Positions 35,203-42,227 of a stretch of DNA of 63,487 nt are shown here, piece after piece. The stretch's first letter is position 1. Every line of letters begins with the position of its first letter. Where the stretch lies: positions 1-63,487 of the forward strand of contig JASBVN010000002.1 of NCBI GenBank assembly GCA_029961045.1, read 5' to 3'. Position numbers and translations under genes: made by a program. This stretch comes from Alicyclobacillaceae bacterium. GTDB taxonomy: Bacteria > Bacillota > Bacilli > Kyrpidiales > Kyrpidiaceae. The notes below the pieces were generated by a model. It saw nothing but the letters and a program-made list of their open reading frames with translations, made no database searches and was not told where the DNA came from.

Positions 35203-36001
35203 GCCGTATCTGGTCATGAAGCAAGTTACGAAAATTTTTCGATCCAAACGGACCGCCTACCATGCCTTGGATTCCGTGGACTTGGAGGTTCGCAAAGGCG
35301 AGTTTGTCTCCCTGATCGGGCCGAGCGGGTGCGGGAAGAGTACCTTGCTGAACATTGCCGCTGGACTGATTTCTCCCACGGAAGGCTCCGTCTGGTTGGA
35401 TGGGAAACCGGTCACCGGGCCGGGGCGCGACCGGGGGATGGTGTTTCAAAGCCATGCGCTGTTTCCTTGGATGACCGTCCTGGAAAACATCGTGTTTGCG
35501 TTGGAATGCGGCAAAGGGGGCGCCGCCGGCCGATCAGAGGAGGGCGGATGGAAGGAGGAGGTCGCCCGCCGGTATTTGGAGCGCGTGCAGCTGGCGCATG
35601 CCGCCGACAAAAGACCTCACGAGATCTCCGGAGGTATGAAGCAGAGAGTGGGCATCGCGCGGGCGATGGCGGTACAGCCGAAGGTGTTTCTCCTCGATGA
35701 ACCCTTCGGGGCCCTCGACGCCCTCACCCGCAGCAGCCTTCAGGAGGAGTTGGTCCGAATCTGGGAACAAGATCGCCGGACAGTTCTGATGGTGACCCAC
35801 GACATTGAGGAGGCCATCGTCTTGTCGGACACGATTGTCGTTATGACCAGCGGTCCCCGGGCCAAGGTTCGCGAGGTGTTGTCCGTCGACATTCCTCGCC
35901 CGAGGGACAAGCAGGCATTGTTGGACATTCCGGAGTACCGGCACATGAAGAAGGAATTGCTCGGAATGCTTCTGCCCAAGGATTCGGCGGTATCCACATG
36001 A
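35189..36001 (+). CDS. NrtD/CynD-type ABC transporter ATPase
   Basis: 270 residues. Walker A GPSGCGKSTLL, Q-loop VFQSHALFPW, signature SGGMKQRVGIARA, Walker B VFLLDEPFGALDALTR, H-loop VMVTHDIEEA. Nitrate/sulfonate/taurine subclass. The start inside the permease gene (GGAGG before ATG) indicates coupled translation. It carries no C-terminal NrtA-like extension, so it is not NrtC. Confidence 0.9.
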   Translation: MSDRKPYLVMKQVTKIFRSKRTAYHALDSVDLEVRKGEFVSLIGPSGCGKSTLLNIAAGLISPTEGSVWLDGKPVTGPGRDRGMVFQSHALFPWMTVLENIVFALECGKGGAAGRSEEGGWKEEVARRYLERVQLAHAADKRPHEISGGMKQRVGIARAMAVQPKVFLLDEPFGALDALTRSSLQEELVRIWEQDRRTVLMVTHDIEEAIVLSDTIVVMTSGPRAKVREVLSVDIPRPRDKQALLDIPEYRHMKKELLGMLLPKDSAVST

Positions 36002-36024
36002 CTCCGCCGGGTGGTATAAAAATT

Positions 36025-36062
36025 CCCCGCCCGGAACGGGCAAAGGGCCCGGACGGGCGGGG
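36025..36062 (-). terminator. Terminator of the guanidine operon
   Basis: Stem CCCCGCCCG / CGGGCGGGG; on the minus strand it is followed by AATTTTTAT. It lies between the converging ATPase and Ni/Co-transporter genes and may serve both. Confidence 0.75.
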
Positions 36063-36075
36063 GACGGACAGCGGT

Positions 36076-36819
36076 TCAAAGGGCCGGGAGGCGACCCGCC
36101 AAGCCTCCCAAATAAATGCAACCCATGATCACGCTGTAGGCGGAAGTGGCGGTCATAAGAGCCAGGGAGACCCTCCGGCTCTGGATCCACCGGGCGTAGC
36201 CCAGGGTGACGACTCCCGCCAGAAGCAAATGGGTCAGCCCCATTCCGGCGGCAAACGCCGTCACCGCCAACGCTCCGAGGGGTGTAGAGCCCAGGCCGGC
36301 GGTGGCGGCAAAAAGCATCAGTTGGCTGGGGGTTTCCGCCCCGATTCCGTGCAGGACTCCGACGCCGACGGCGGCGGGCCAGCCGAGCCGGCGGGCCGCA
36401 GCCTGCGAAGGGGATCCGGGACGTTCGCTTTCCCGGGTGCGGCGCAGGAGGGCCCGTTCGTACCCGCCGCGGATCAGCCGGGCCAGGAGGACCCACCGGC
36501 TGGCGGGAAAGGGGGCCGTGCGGCGCCTGAGGAGCAAGTAGGCGAGCCAGAGGCCGAGCACCAGCAACGTCGCTCCCACGACTCGCTCCATGACGGCGTC
36601 GAGAACCCCCGAGAGGACCCGTCCTCCTGCGACGGCGAGGAGCCCGAGGGACAGAATGACCAGCTCGTGTCCGAGGGCGTAGGCCATGGCGAGCCCAAAA
36701 CCGCGCCGGCGGCGGCTCTCCCCCGCGACGAAATCTCCGATTGCCGCGATGTGGTCCCAGTCGACTCCGTGCCGCAGGCCGAGGAGGAAGGCCAGACCGA
36801 TCAATCCCCAGGCGTTCAC
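36076..36819 (-). CDS. Nickel/cobalt transporter-like membrane protein (HoxN/NicO type)
   Basis: 247 residues with about six or seven hydrophobic segments. GLRHGVDWDHIAAIGDF in the first helix corresponds to the HxxxxDxDHIAAI nickel signature of NiCoT proteins, and VLHGIGAETPSQLMLF is a second His-containing helix. The GTG start follows GAGGTGA. It is the last gene of the guanidine operon, 14 nt after the guanidine hydrolase gene. That enzyme class needs Ni2+, so nickel supply is the likely job; cobalt cannot be excluded. Confidence 0.78.
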   Translation of the reverse strand: MNAWGLIGLAFLLGLRHGVDWDHIAAIGDFVAGESRRRRGFGLAMAYALGHELVILSLGLLAVAGGRVLSGVLDAVMERVVGATLLVLGLWLAYLLLRRRTAPFPASRWVLLARLIRGGYERALLRRTRESERPGSPSQAAARRLGWPAAVGVGVLHGIGAETPSQLMLFAATAGLGSTPLGALAVTAFAAGMGLTHLLLAGVVTLGYARWIQSRRVSLALMTATSAYSVIMGCIYLGGLAGRLPAL

Positions 36820-36833
36820 GCCGCACGTTCACC

Positions 36834-37985
36834 TCATTTCGCCGATTTTCCGATTTTTCCGTGAATCACCATGGTCGCCAGGACGTCGAGGATCGCCCGG
36901 ACGGCCAAAAGCGCGGTGGTGTCGCTGATGTCGTAGGGGGGCGACACTTCCACCACTTCCATGGCGGCCACCCCTTCTTTCGCGACCAATTGCAACAGTT
37001 TCAGGGCTTCCCGGGGCAAAAACCCGCCCGGTTCCGGCCAGCCGGTTCCGGGGACGAATCCGCAGTCCACGGAATCGATGTCAAAGCTGAGGTAGACCGC
37101 CTTGGCGCCTTTCCACGCCACCTCCAGGGCGATTTCGGCGGCTTTTTCGATGCCCATGTTTTCCACGTCGCGGATGGTGAGGATGGTCGTTCCCCGCTTT
37201 CGGGAGACTTCCACGCCCGCCCGGGGCACCTGCCATCCGCCGATCCCCACCTGCACCAAATTGACCGGCGGAGCGTTCGGGATGTTGGTGGCGTGAAACC
37301 ACGGCGTGGTGTGCATGCGTTCGTCCATGTCCTTTTCCTGGGTGTCCACGTGGCGATCCAGGTGAATGATGCCGACGTTGCCCTCGACGTTTTCGGCGAT
37401 GCCCCGCAGGCAGGGATAACCGATGGAATGGTCGCCGCCGAGGATCACCGGCATGGCGCCGCTGGAAAACACGTGAGACACGGCTTTGGTGATCTGGTCG
37501 AAGCTCTTTTCGATGTTCGCGACGCAAAAGACGTCGCCGATGTCGACCATGTCCAGTGCTTCGCGCAGGTCGACGCCCAATTCGAAGTTGTACGGCGTAT
37601 ACAGGGCGGAAATGCGGCGGATCGCCTGAGGGCCGAACCGGGTTCCCGGCCGGTATGTGGTGCCGATGTCAAAGGGCACCCCCATCACAGCGACGTCGTG
37701 TTCGCCGACTTTCCGGACGTCCTCCAGAAACGGCACCTTCAAGAACGTGTTGATGCCTGCCCAATGGGGCAACTCGCCCCGGCTGAAACAAGGGATGGTC
37801 CGGTCTTCGATGCTGGGGGCCGCCTCCAGCCCGTATTCCAGGGCGCGGGCGATCTCTTCCTCTCTCTTTCGCGAAGGCAGCGCCTGCTCCTGGAGGGCGG
37901 CCTGCACTCCTTCAAGATCTTCCCGGCGAAAACCGTATCCGCTCCGATCACGATAACCCTGTCCGTGATGATGATAGAAACCCAA
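36834..37985 (-). CDS. gdmH: Ureohydrolase, guanidine hydrolase GdmH-like
   Basis: 383 residues, longer than agmatinase (~300). Metal ligands of the ureohydrolase family are present: His186 (GGDHSIG), Asp210/His212/Asp214 (LDRHVD) and Asp302/Asp304 (SFDIDSVDCGF). The ~80-residue N-terminal extension, with PSIEDRTIPCFSRGELPHWAGIN, and the stretch DTQEKDMDERMHTTPW agree with what I recall of the Ni2+-dependent guanidine hydrolase Sll1077 of Synechocystis. The reaction would be guanidine + water to urea + ammonia. The TTG start follows AAAGGAGG at 8 nt. The riboswitch-controlled operon and Ni transporter support the call strongly. The N-terminus begins MGFYHHHG. Confidence 0.87.
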   Translation of the reverse strand: MGFYHHHGQGYRDRSGYGFRREDLEGVQAALQEQALPSRKREEEIARALEYGLEAAPSIEDRTIPCFSRGELPHWAGINTFLKVPFLEDVRKVGEHDVAVMGVPFDIGTTYRPGTRFGPQAIRRISALYTPYNFELGVDLREALDMVDIGDVFCVANIEKSFDQITKAVSHVFSSGAMPVILGGDHSIGYPCLRGIAENVEGNVGIIHLDRHVDTQEKDMDERMHTTPWFHATNIPNAPPVNLVQVGIGGWQVPRAGVEVSRKRGTTILTIRDVENMGIEKAAEIALEVAWKGAKAVYLSFDIDSVDCGFVPGTGWPEPGGFLPREALKLLQLVAKEGVAAMEVVEVSPPYDISDTTALLAVRAILDVLATMVIHGKIGKSAK

Positions 37986-38000
37986 TTGAAATTCCTCCTT

Positions 38001-38834
38001 TCACTTTTCCGCCATCACCGGCTCCAACCGGCGCACAATCTGCCGCTTCAGGTGCAGAAAAGCCTCGGTGTCCCGGAGGTCGTAGCCGCGGCTCCGGCCG
38101 AACGGAACCCGGACTTCCGCGATGATTCGCCCCGGATTGGCGGCCATGATCACAATCCGTTGGGAAAGAAAAATCGCTTCTTCGACATCGTGGGTGACGA
38201 AGATGACCGTCGTGCCTTCTTGTTCCCACAACTGGACCAGCATCTCCTGCATCTGTCCCTTTGTAATCGGGTCCAGAGCGCCGAAGGGTTCGTCCATGAG
38301 GAGCACCGAGGGGCGGTTGGCCAGCGCCCGGGCGATGGCGACCCGCTGCTGCATGCCGCCCGATAGGGCCTTGGGATAGGCGGACCGAAAGGCTTCCAGG
38401 CCGATCTTTCGGAGGTAGTGTTCGACCACCTCCCTCCGTTTGGCCCGGGATTCCCCTCTCAGCCTGAGTCCAAAGGCGATGTTTTGTTCGACGGTGAGCC
38501 AAGGGAAGAGGGTATAGCGCTGAAAGACCATTCCCCGGTCGGCCCCCGGGCCCTTCACCGTCCTGCCGTCCACTCGAATGCGCCCTTCGGTGGGCGGTTC
38601 GAGGCCGGCGATCAGGCGCAAGAGGGTGGATTTGCCGGATCCGGAGGGACCGAGCAAACTGACGAATTCCCCTTCCTCGACGGTCAGGTCGATGCGGTCC
38701 AGCGCGGTAAACTCCCATTTTTTCGACCGGTAGATCTTGGATACGCCTTCCACGGAGATTCGCGGCATCCGGATGCCGGGTTCCGGCTGCCGGTCCTCTC
38801 CGGGAATCGCTTTTTCGACGGGCCGTTGGAACAC
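38001..38834 (-). CDS. ABC transporter ATPase of guanidine operon (NMT1-type)
   Basis: 277 residues. Walker A GPSGSGKSTLLRLIAG, Q-loop VFQRYTLFPW, signature SGGMQQRVAIARA, Walker B VLLMDEPFGALDPITK, H-loop VFVTHDVEEA. The GTG start has GGAAGG at 8 nt, just after the permease stop; MPRISVEG further in is an alternative start without a ribosome site. Likely energises guanidine uptake. Confidence 0.87.
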   Translation of the reverse strand: MFQRPVEKAIPGEDRQPEPGIRMPRISVEGVSKIYRSKKWEFTALDRIDLTVEEGEFVSLLGPSGSGKSTLLRLIAGLEPPTEGRIRVDGRTVKGPGADRGMVFQRYTLFPWLTVEQNIAFGLRLRGESRAKRREVVEHYLRKIGLEAFRSAYPKALSGGMQQRVAIARALANRPSVLLMDEPFGALDPITKGQMQEMLVQLWEQEGTTVIFVTHDVEEAIFLSQRIVIMAANPGRIIAEVRVPFGRSRGYDLRDTEAFLHLKRQIVRRLEPVMAEK

Positions 38835-38839
38835 CGGTG

Positions 38840-39610
38840 TCACCTTCCTTCCAGATAGGGGAATGCTTTGCGGTGCAACAGGACCAGCAGCCGGTCCGTA
38901 ATCAGCCCCAGCAGCCCGATGGCCAGGATCCCTGTGAACACCGTGTCGGTGCGGAGGAAGCGCTGGGCTTTCATGATGGCGAATCCCAGGCCGGAGTTGG
39001 CGGCGACCAGTTCGGCGACGACCAAATACGTCCAGGCCCATCCCAACACCAACCGGACGGTATTCGTCAGGCGCGGCAAAATCGCCGGAATGAGGACGAG
39101 GAAAAACGCCTGACGGGTTTTGGCGCCCAGGGTAAAGGCGGCCTGAAGCCATTCCCGGGAAACGGACCGGGTGTCGTCCGCCACCATGAGGACCATTTGA
39201 AAAAAACTACCCACGGCGATGACGAGGATTTTCGCCCATTCCCCGATGCCGGCCCACACCATGATCAGGGGCAACAGAGCGGGGACGGGGATGTACCGGA
39301 TGAATTCGCACAGCGGTGCCACCAGGGCGTCCATCCATCCATACGCGCCCGCGAGAATTCCCAGGGGCACGGCTAGGGCGGCGGCCAAGAGAAACCCCAC
39401 GGTGACCCGCCACACGCTGATGCCCACGTGCGACCACCACTGGGGATCTCCGAGTTCCGTCCGCAACTCGTCGGCGATCCGGGAAGGAGAAGGGAGGAAA
39501 GCGGGATCGATCCACCCGTTGCGGCTGGTCACCACCCACAGGGCCGCCAGAAACACGAAGGAGCCGACGGCCAATCCGGCGTAACGGGCCGGGGACAGAT
39601 TGGAAAACAT
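38840..39610 (-). CDS. ABC transporter permease of guanidine operon
   Basis: 256 residues, six hydrophobic segments. The ATPase-coupling loop is LGAKTRQAFFLVLIPAILPRL; RYIPVPALLPLIMVWAGIGE is typical of the nitrate/sulfonate/taurine-type permeases. AGGGGGAAG lies before the ATG. It follows the binding-protein gene by 24 nt and meets the ATPase gene. Confidence 0.88.
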   Translation of the reverse strand: MFSNLSPARYAGLAVGSFVFLAALWVVTSRNGWIDPAFLPSPSRIADELRTELGDPQWWSHVGISVWRVTVGFLLAAALAVPLGILAGAYGWMDALVAPLCEFIRYIPVPALLPLIMVWAGIGEWAKILVIAVGSFFQMVLMVADDTRSVSREWLQAAFTLGAKTRQAFFLVLIPAILPRLTNTVRLVLGWAWTYLVVAELVAANSGLGFAIMKAQRFLRTDTVFTGILAIGLLGLITDRLLVLLHRKAFPYLEGR

Positions 39611-39634
39611 CGCGCTTCCCCCTTTTTCGGCGAT

Positions 39635-40693
39635 TTACGGCCAAGCAGAAAGTTGTTCCACAAACTTCGGTTCAAGCAGCTCCTTGACGTTGGGGATGGA
39701 ATCCAACATGCCCTGCTGCTTCAGAAATTGGGCCGTCTTTTCTCCCGTGTACAGAAGGGATTTGAAATCCTGACCCGGCCGGAAGGCTTCGAGGTTCTCC
39801 GCTCGGGAAAACAGGTGCACGCCGCTTAGGGATTTTTTAAACTCCTCCGGCGAAACGTCGGCCGCTTTGGCCATGATGGCGATCGCTTCGTCCGGGTGGT
39901 CGCGGAAGAACTGAAGCGCGTCAAACCAAGCTTCCAGGATGCGGCGCACGTCTTCCGGCCTTTGATCGACGATTTCTCTCCGGAACACCAGCAAGTCCGG
40001 AATGAGACCGGGGACGTCTTTGGAGGAAAAGAGCAATTTGCCTTTTCCTTCTCCAATGGCTTTGGACAGAAAAGGTTCCCACAGGACGGCGGCGTCCAGG
40101 CGCCCGGCGATAAAGGCCGGACCTGCGTCGTTGACGGTCATGTTGGTGTACTGAATGTCGTTTTGGGTCATGCCGTTTCGGTCCAGGGCGGTCAGCAACA
40201 GCATGTGGTCGACGGTCCCCATTTCGGTGGCCACTACTTTGCCTTTCAGGTCTTGGACGCTGGAATATTGGGGTTTGGCGACCAGGCCGTCTCCTCCCGC
40301 GGAATTGTCGTTCACCAGAACAACGGCCAATTTCTTTCCTTTGCTGGCCGGGGCCAAGGTGTCGCTCAACGTCTGGCTGTTGGCGTCGATGTTCCCGGTG
40401 GATAGGGCCTGGAGAGAATCGCTGTACACCGGGAACCAGACCAATTCCGCATTGGCCTGGTGCTTTTTGAAAAGATCCTTTTCTTTGACGATCGCCCAGA
40501 TGAACCAGCCCGGCCACGGGCTGTATCCGATGCGAATCGGCTGTGTACCCCCCGCGCCGGAAGGGGACGAATTCGGGGCGGGCGCGGTTTGGGCGCCGCA
40601 GGCGGTCACGGCCAAGGCCGCGGCGACTATTGCGACGGCGGCGATCGCCTTTCGGATTCGGAGAAACCTCGAAACGCGGTTCAACGATTCCAT
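39635..40693 (-). CDS. Substrate-binding lipoprotein, NMT1 family, probable guanidine binder
   Basis: 352 residues. Signal peptide with lipobox LAVTACGA (Cys ~32), then a Ser/Pro/Gly linker and an NMT1/SsuA-like binding fold (IRIGYSPWPGWFIWAIVKEKDLFKKH, DLKGKVVATEMGTVDHMLL, FIAGRLDAAVLWEPFLSKA). Several tryptophans (PWPGWFIW) in the pocket region would suit a cation such as guanidinium. AGAGGAG is 7 nt before the ATG. First gene behind the riboswitch. Confidence 0.87.
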   Translation of the reverse strand: MESLNRVSRFLRIRKAIAAVAIVAAALAVTACGAQTAPAPNSSPSGAGGTQPIRIGYSPWPGWFIWAIVKEKDLFKKHQANAELVWFPVYSDSLQALSTGNIDANSQTLSDTLAPASKGKKLAVVLVNDNSAGGDGLVAKPQYSSVQDLKGKVVATEMGTVDHMLLLTALDRNGMTQNDIQYTNMTVNDAGPAFIAGRLDAAVLWEPFLSKAIGEGKGKLLFSSKDVPGLIPDLLVFRREIVDQRPEDVRRILEAWFDALQFFRDHPDEAIAIMAKAADVSPEEFKKSLSGVHLFSRAENLEAFRPGQDFKSLLYTGEKTAQFLKQQGMLDSIPNVKELLEPKFVEQLSAWP

Positions 40694-40740
40694 TCGGCAT
40701 CTCCTCTCTTTCCGGATTTTCAGCAGGGCAGTGCAGAAAG

Positions 40741-40775
40741 AAAAACCGGGAGACAACGGATTGTCATCTCCCGGG
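40741..40775 (-). terminator. Regulated terminator of the guanidine riboswitch
   Basis: On the minus strand the stem CCGGGAGA...TCTCCCGG is followed by TTTTTC. Its 5' arm is the conserved 3' end of the aptamer, so ligand-bound aptamer and terminator exclude each other: an ON switch. Confidence 0.85.
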
Positions 40776-40895
40776 CTTTTATCCCTCCGTGTGCGACTCC
40801 CGCGACGGCGGAAGGCGCTGCTTTCTCTCGGACCGGACCCGGCGGGCAGGCGCACGGGAGCGCGGACTCCGCCGGCGGAACCCTAGAAAGCCAAA
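40767..40895 (-). promoter_or_regulatory. Guanidine-I (ykkC-yxkD) riboswitch aptamer
   Basis: Minus-strand RNA carries the hallmark blocks of this class in order: CTAGGGTTCCG, GGTCCGAGAG, ACACGG and GGGATAAAAGCCCGGGAGA. A variable GC-rich stem lies between the first two. It is placed between the promoter and the importer gene, with the terminator overlapping its 3' end. In this class guanidinium binding allows read-through. Confidence 0.95.
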
Positions 40896-40938
40896 TTCCC
40901 CTATGCAATTGCCTCAGTGTTCCGCGTTCTTGTCTACC

Positions 40939-40967
40939 AGTCTAAAACGGTTGACCTATAATGTCAA
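40939..40967 (-). promoter_or_regulatory. Sigma-A promoter of the guanidine operon
   Basis: Minus strand TTGACA, 17-bp spacer, TAGACT, giving a start near 40932 and a ~240-nt leader. The -35 is part of an inverted repeat TTGAC-N7-GTCAA (40951-40967). Confidence 0.7.
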
Positions 40968-41121
40968 GTATATGTTCTCTAAAATGTAATATTAATTATC
41001 GAATCCGTTGAACCGGGGCCCCGGCGGCGGCAAAAGGGGAGAGCAGAGGCCCTTTGCAAGTAATTTAAGCGGCGGAGACGGGATCGGGTTGCGAATGGGT
41101 TCCACCGCGGACGGAGTTTTA

Positions 41122-41138
41122 TGTTAAATATAATGACA
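41122..41138 (+). promoter_or_regulatory. Perfect GlnR/TnrA-type box upstream of mgtC-like gene
   Basis: TGTTA-N7-TGACA matches all eight fixed positions and contains TATAAT, which can serve as the -10. It lies 18 nt before the start codon, a repressor-like placement. The rest of 40968-41121 shows nothing else. Confidence 0.6.
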
Positions 41139-41155
41139 AAAGGGGGTGCTGGATT

Positions 41156-41836
41156 GTGATGTCTTGGGACCTGAATGTTGTCTTTGTTTTCCGGTTGTTG
41201 TTGAGTATTCTCCTGGGCGGCATTCTCGGGTGGGAGCGGGAGCGCAAACACAAATCCGCGGGCCTCAAGACTCACATCTTGATCAGCGTAGCGGGGTGTC
41301 TGTTGATGTGGCTTTCCACCTACGCCTTTGAAGCGTTTGCGGACCGGCCGCACGTTCAGTTCGACCCCTCCCGTCTGGCCGCTCAGGTAGGAGGGGGGAT
41401 CGGCGGTTTTTTGGCGGCCGGCATCGTTTTCCGGAGCGACCGGTTTGCGATCAGCGGCTACTCGACGGCGGCGATGCTGCTCCTGGCCCTGATCGTCGGG
41501 TTTGCCGTGGGGGCGGGACAGTATTTTGTGTCGGCGGTGACCGTCTTCTCGGTGGTCGCCTGCATGGTCTGGTTGCCGTCCCTGCAGCGGAAGATTCACA
41601 AGCCGCGGTACCGCCACCTGACTTACGTGTCGTTGGACCGGCCGGCTCTGCTGGCGGAGGTGACGGCCATTTTGGGACAGTATGGGGTCAACATCACCGA
41701 CGTCGCCATCCAAACTGCCGAAGACGACGTGGTCACCACAACCCTCGAAGTCTCTTCCCGGCCCGATCTGAACTGGGGCGAACTGATGGCAAAAATCCGC
41801 CGGGTCGAGGATGTGCTTTCCGTCAGCCTGGAATGA
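41156..41836 (+). CDS. MgtC/SapB-family membrane protein with C-terminal ACT domain
   Basis: 226 residues. Residues ~1-145 have four or five membrane helices with the MgtC signature (LGGILGWERERKHKSAGLKTH). Residues ~150-226 are an ACT domain (RPALLAEVTAILGQYGVNITDVAIQ). ACT domains bind amino acids or similar small effectors, so the membrane part may respond to nitrogen or amino-acid state. This fits the perfect GlnR-like box right before it. The GTG start is used; an ATG follows directly. Confidence 0.83.
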   Translation: MMSWDLNVVFVFRLLLSILLGGILGWERERKHKSAGLKTHILISVAGCLLMWLSTYAFEAFADRPHVQFDPSRLAAQVGGGIGGFLAAGIVFRSDRFAISGYSTAAMLLLALIVGFAVGAGQYFVSAVTVFSVVACMVWLPSLQRKIHKPRYRHLTYVSLDRPALLAEVTAILGQYGVNITDVAIQTAEDDVVTTTLEVSSRPDLNWGELMAKIRRVEDVLSVSLE

Positions 41837-41921
41837 GGAAACGGAATTCGACCGAATAAAACCGGTTGCACCGGGAGCACACTAGGCGCGGAATTCAAAC
41901 ACATGGTCGCGGAGGAAGCCG

Positions 41922-42227
41922 ATGAAAATGGAACAACTCCATCAAACTCTTTCGTATTTGCTGTCGGAATTGCACCGGATCGAGACCAACGCCGGCACCT
42001 TGGCCATGGTGGAACACGAACATTTTCAGCGATTGACCCGTTTCGACCACCGGGAACTGCAGGAGGTGGCCGTGGAGGAACAAAGCGCCGCCCGGCAACT
42101 CGGGCGGATCAAACACCAGTGCGTGGCCATGAGCCGGAAAATCGAGGACGTCCTCGGGGCCCTGGGCGGGGAGAATCGCGTAGGGAATGCCCCGGAAGGA
42201 GGCGATAGCCGTGTGGCGGATCATTAG
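41922..42227 (+). CDS. Small coiled-coil hypothetical protein
   Basis: 101 residues, not recognised. Largely helical and charged (TLSYLLSELHRIETNAGTLAMV, ELQEVAVEEQSAARQLGRIKHQ). GGAGGAAG precedes the ATG. It overlaps the FMN protein gene by 17 nt, so it is probably a translation-coupled partner. Confidence 0.65.
   Translation: MKMEQLHQTLSYLLSELHRIETNAGTLAMVEHEHFQRLTRFDHRELQEVAVEEQSAARQLGRIKHQCVAMSRKIEDVLGALGGENRVGNAPEGGDSRVADH

Noticed and set aside
36741-38366. 541-codon frame on the plus strand across the guanidine operon
   Set aside because: Shadow of gdmH and the ATPase gene, which have complete motifs and ribosome sites.
40951-40967. GlnR box in the guanidine promoter
   Set aside because: TTGAC-N7-GTCAA does not fit TGTNA-N7-TNACA; the operon is explained by its riboswitch.
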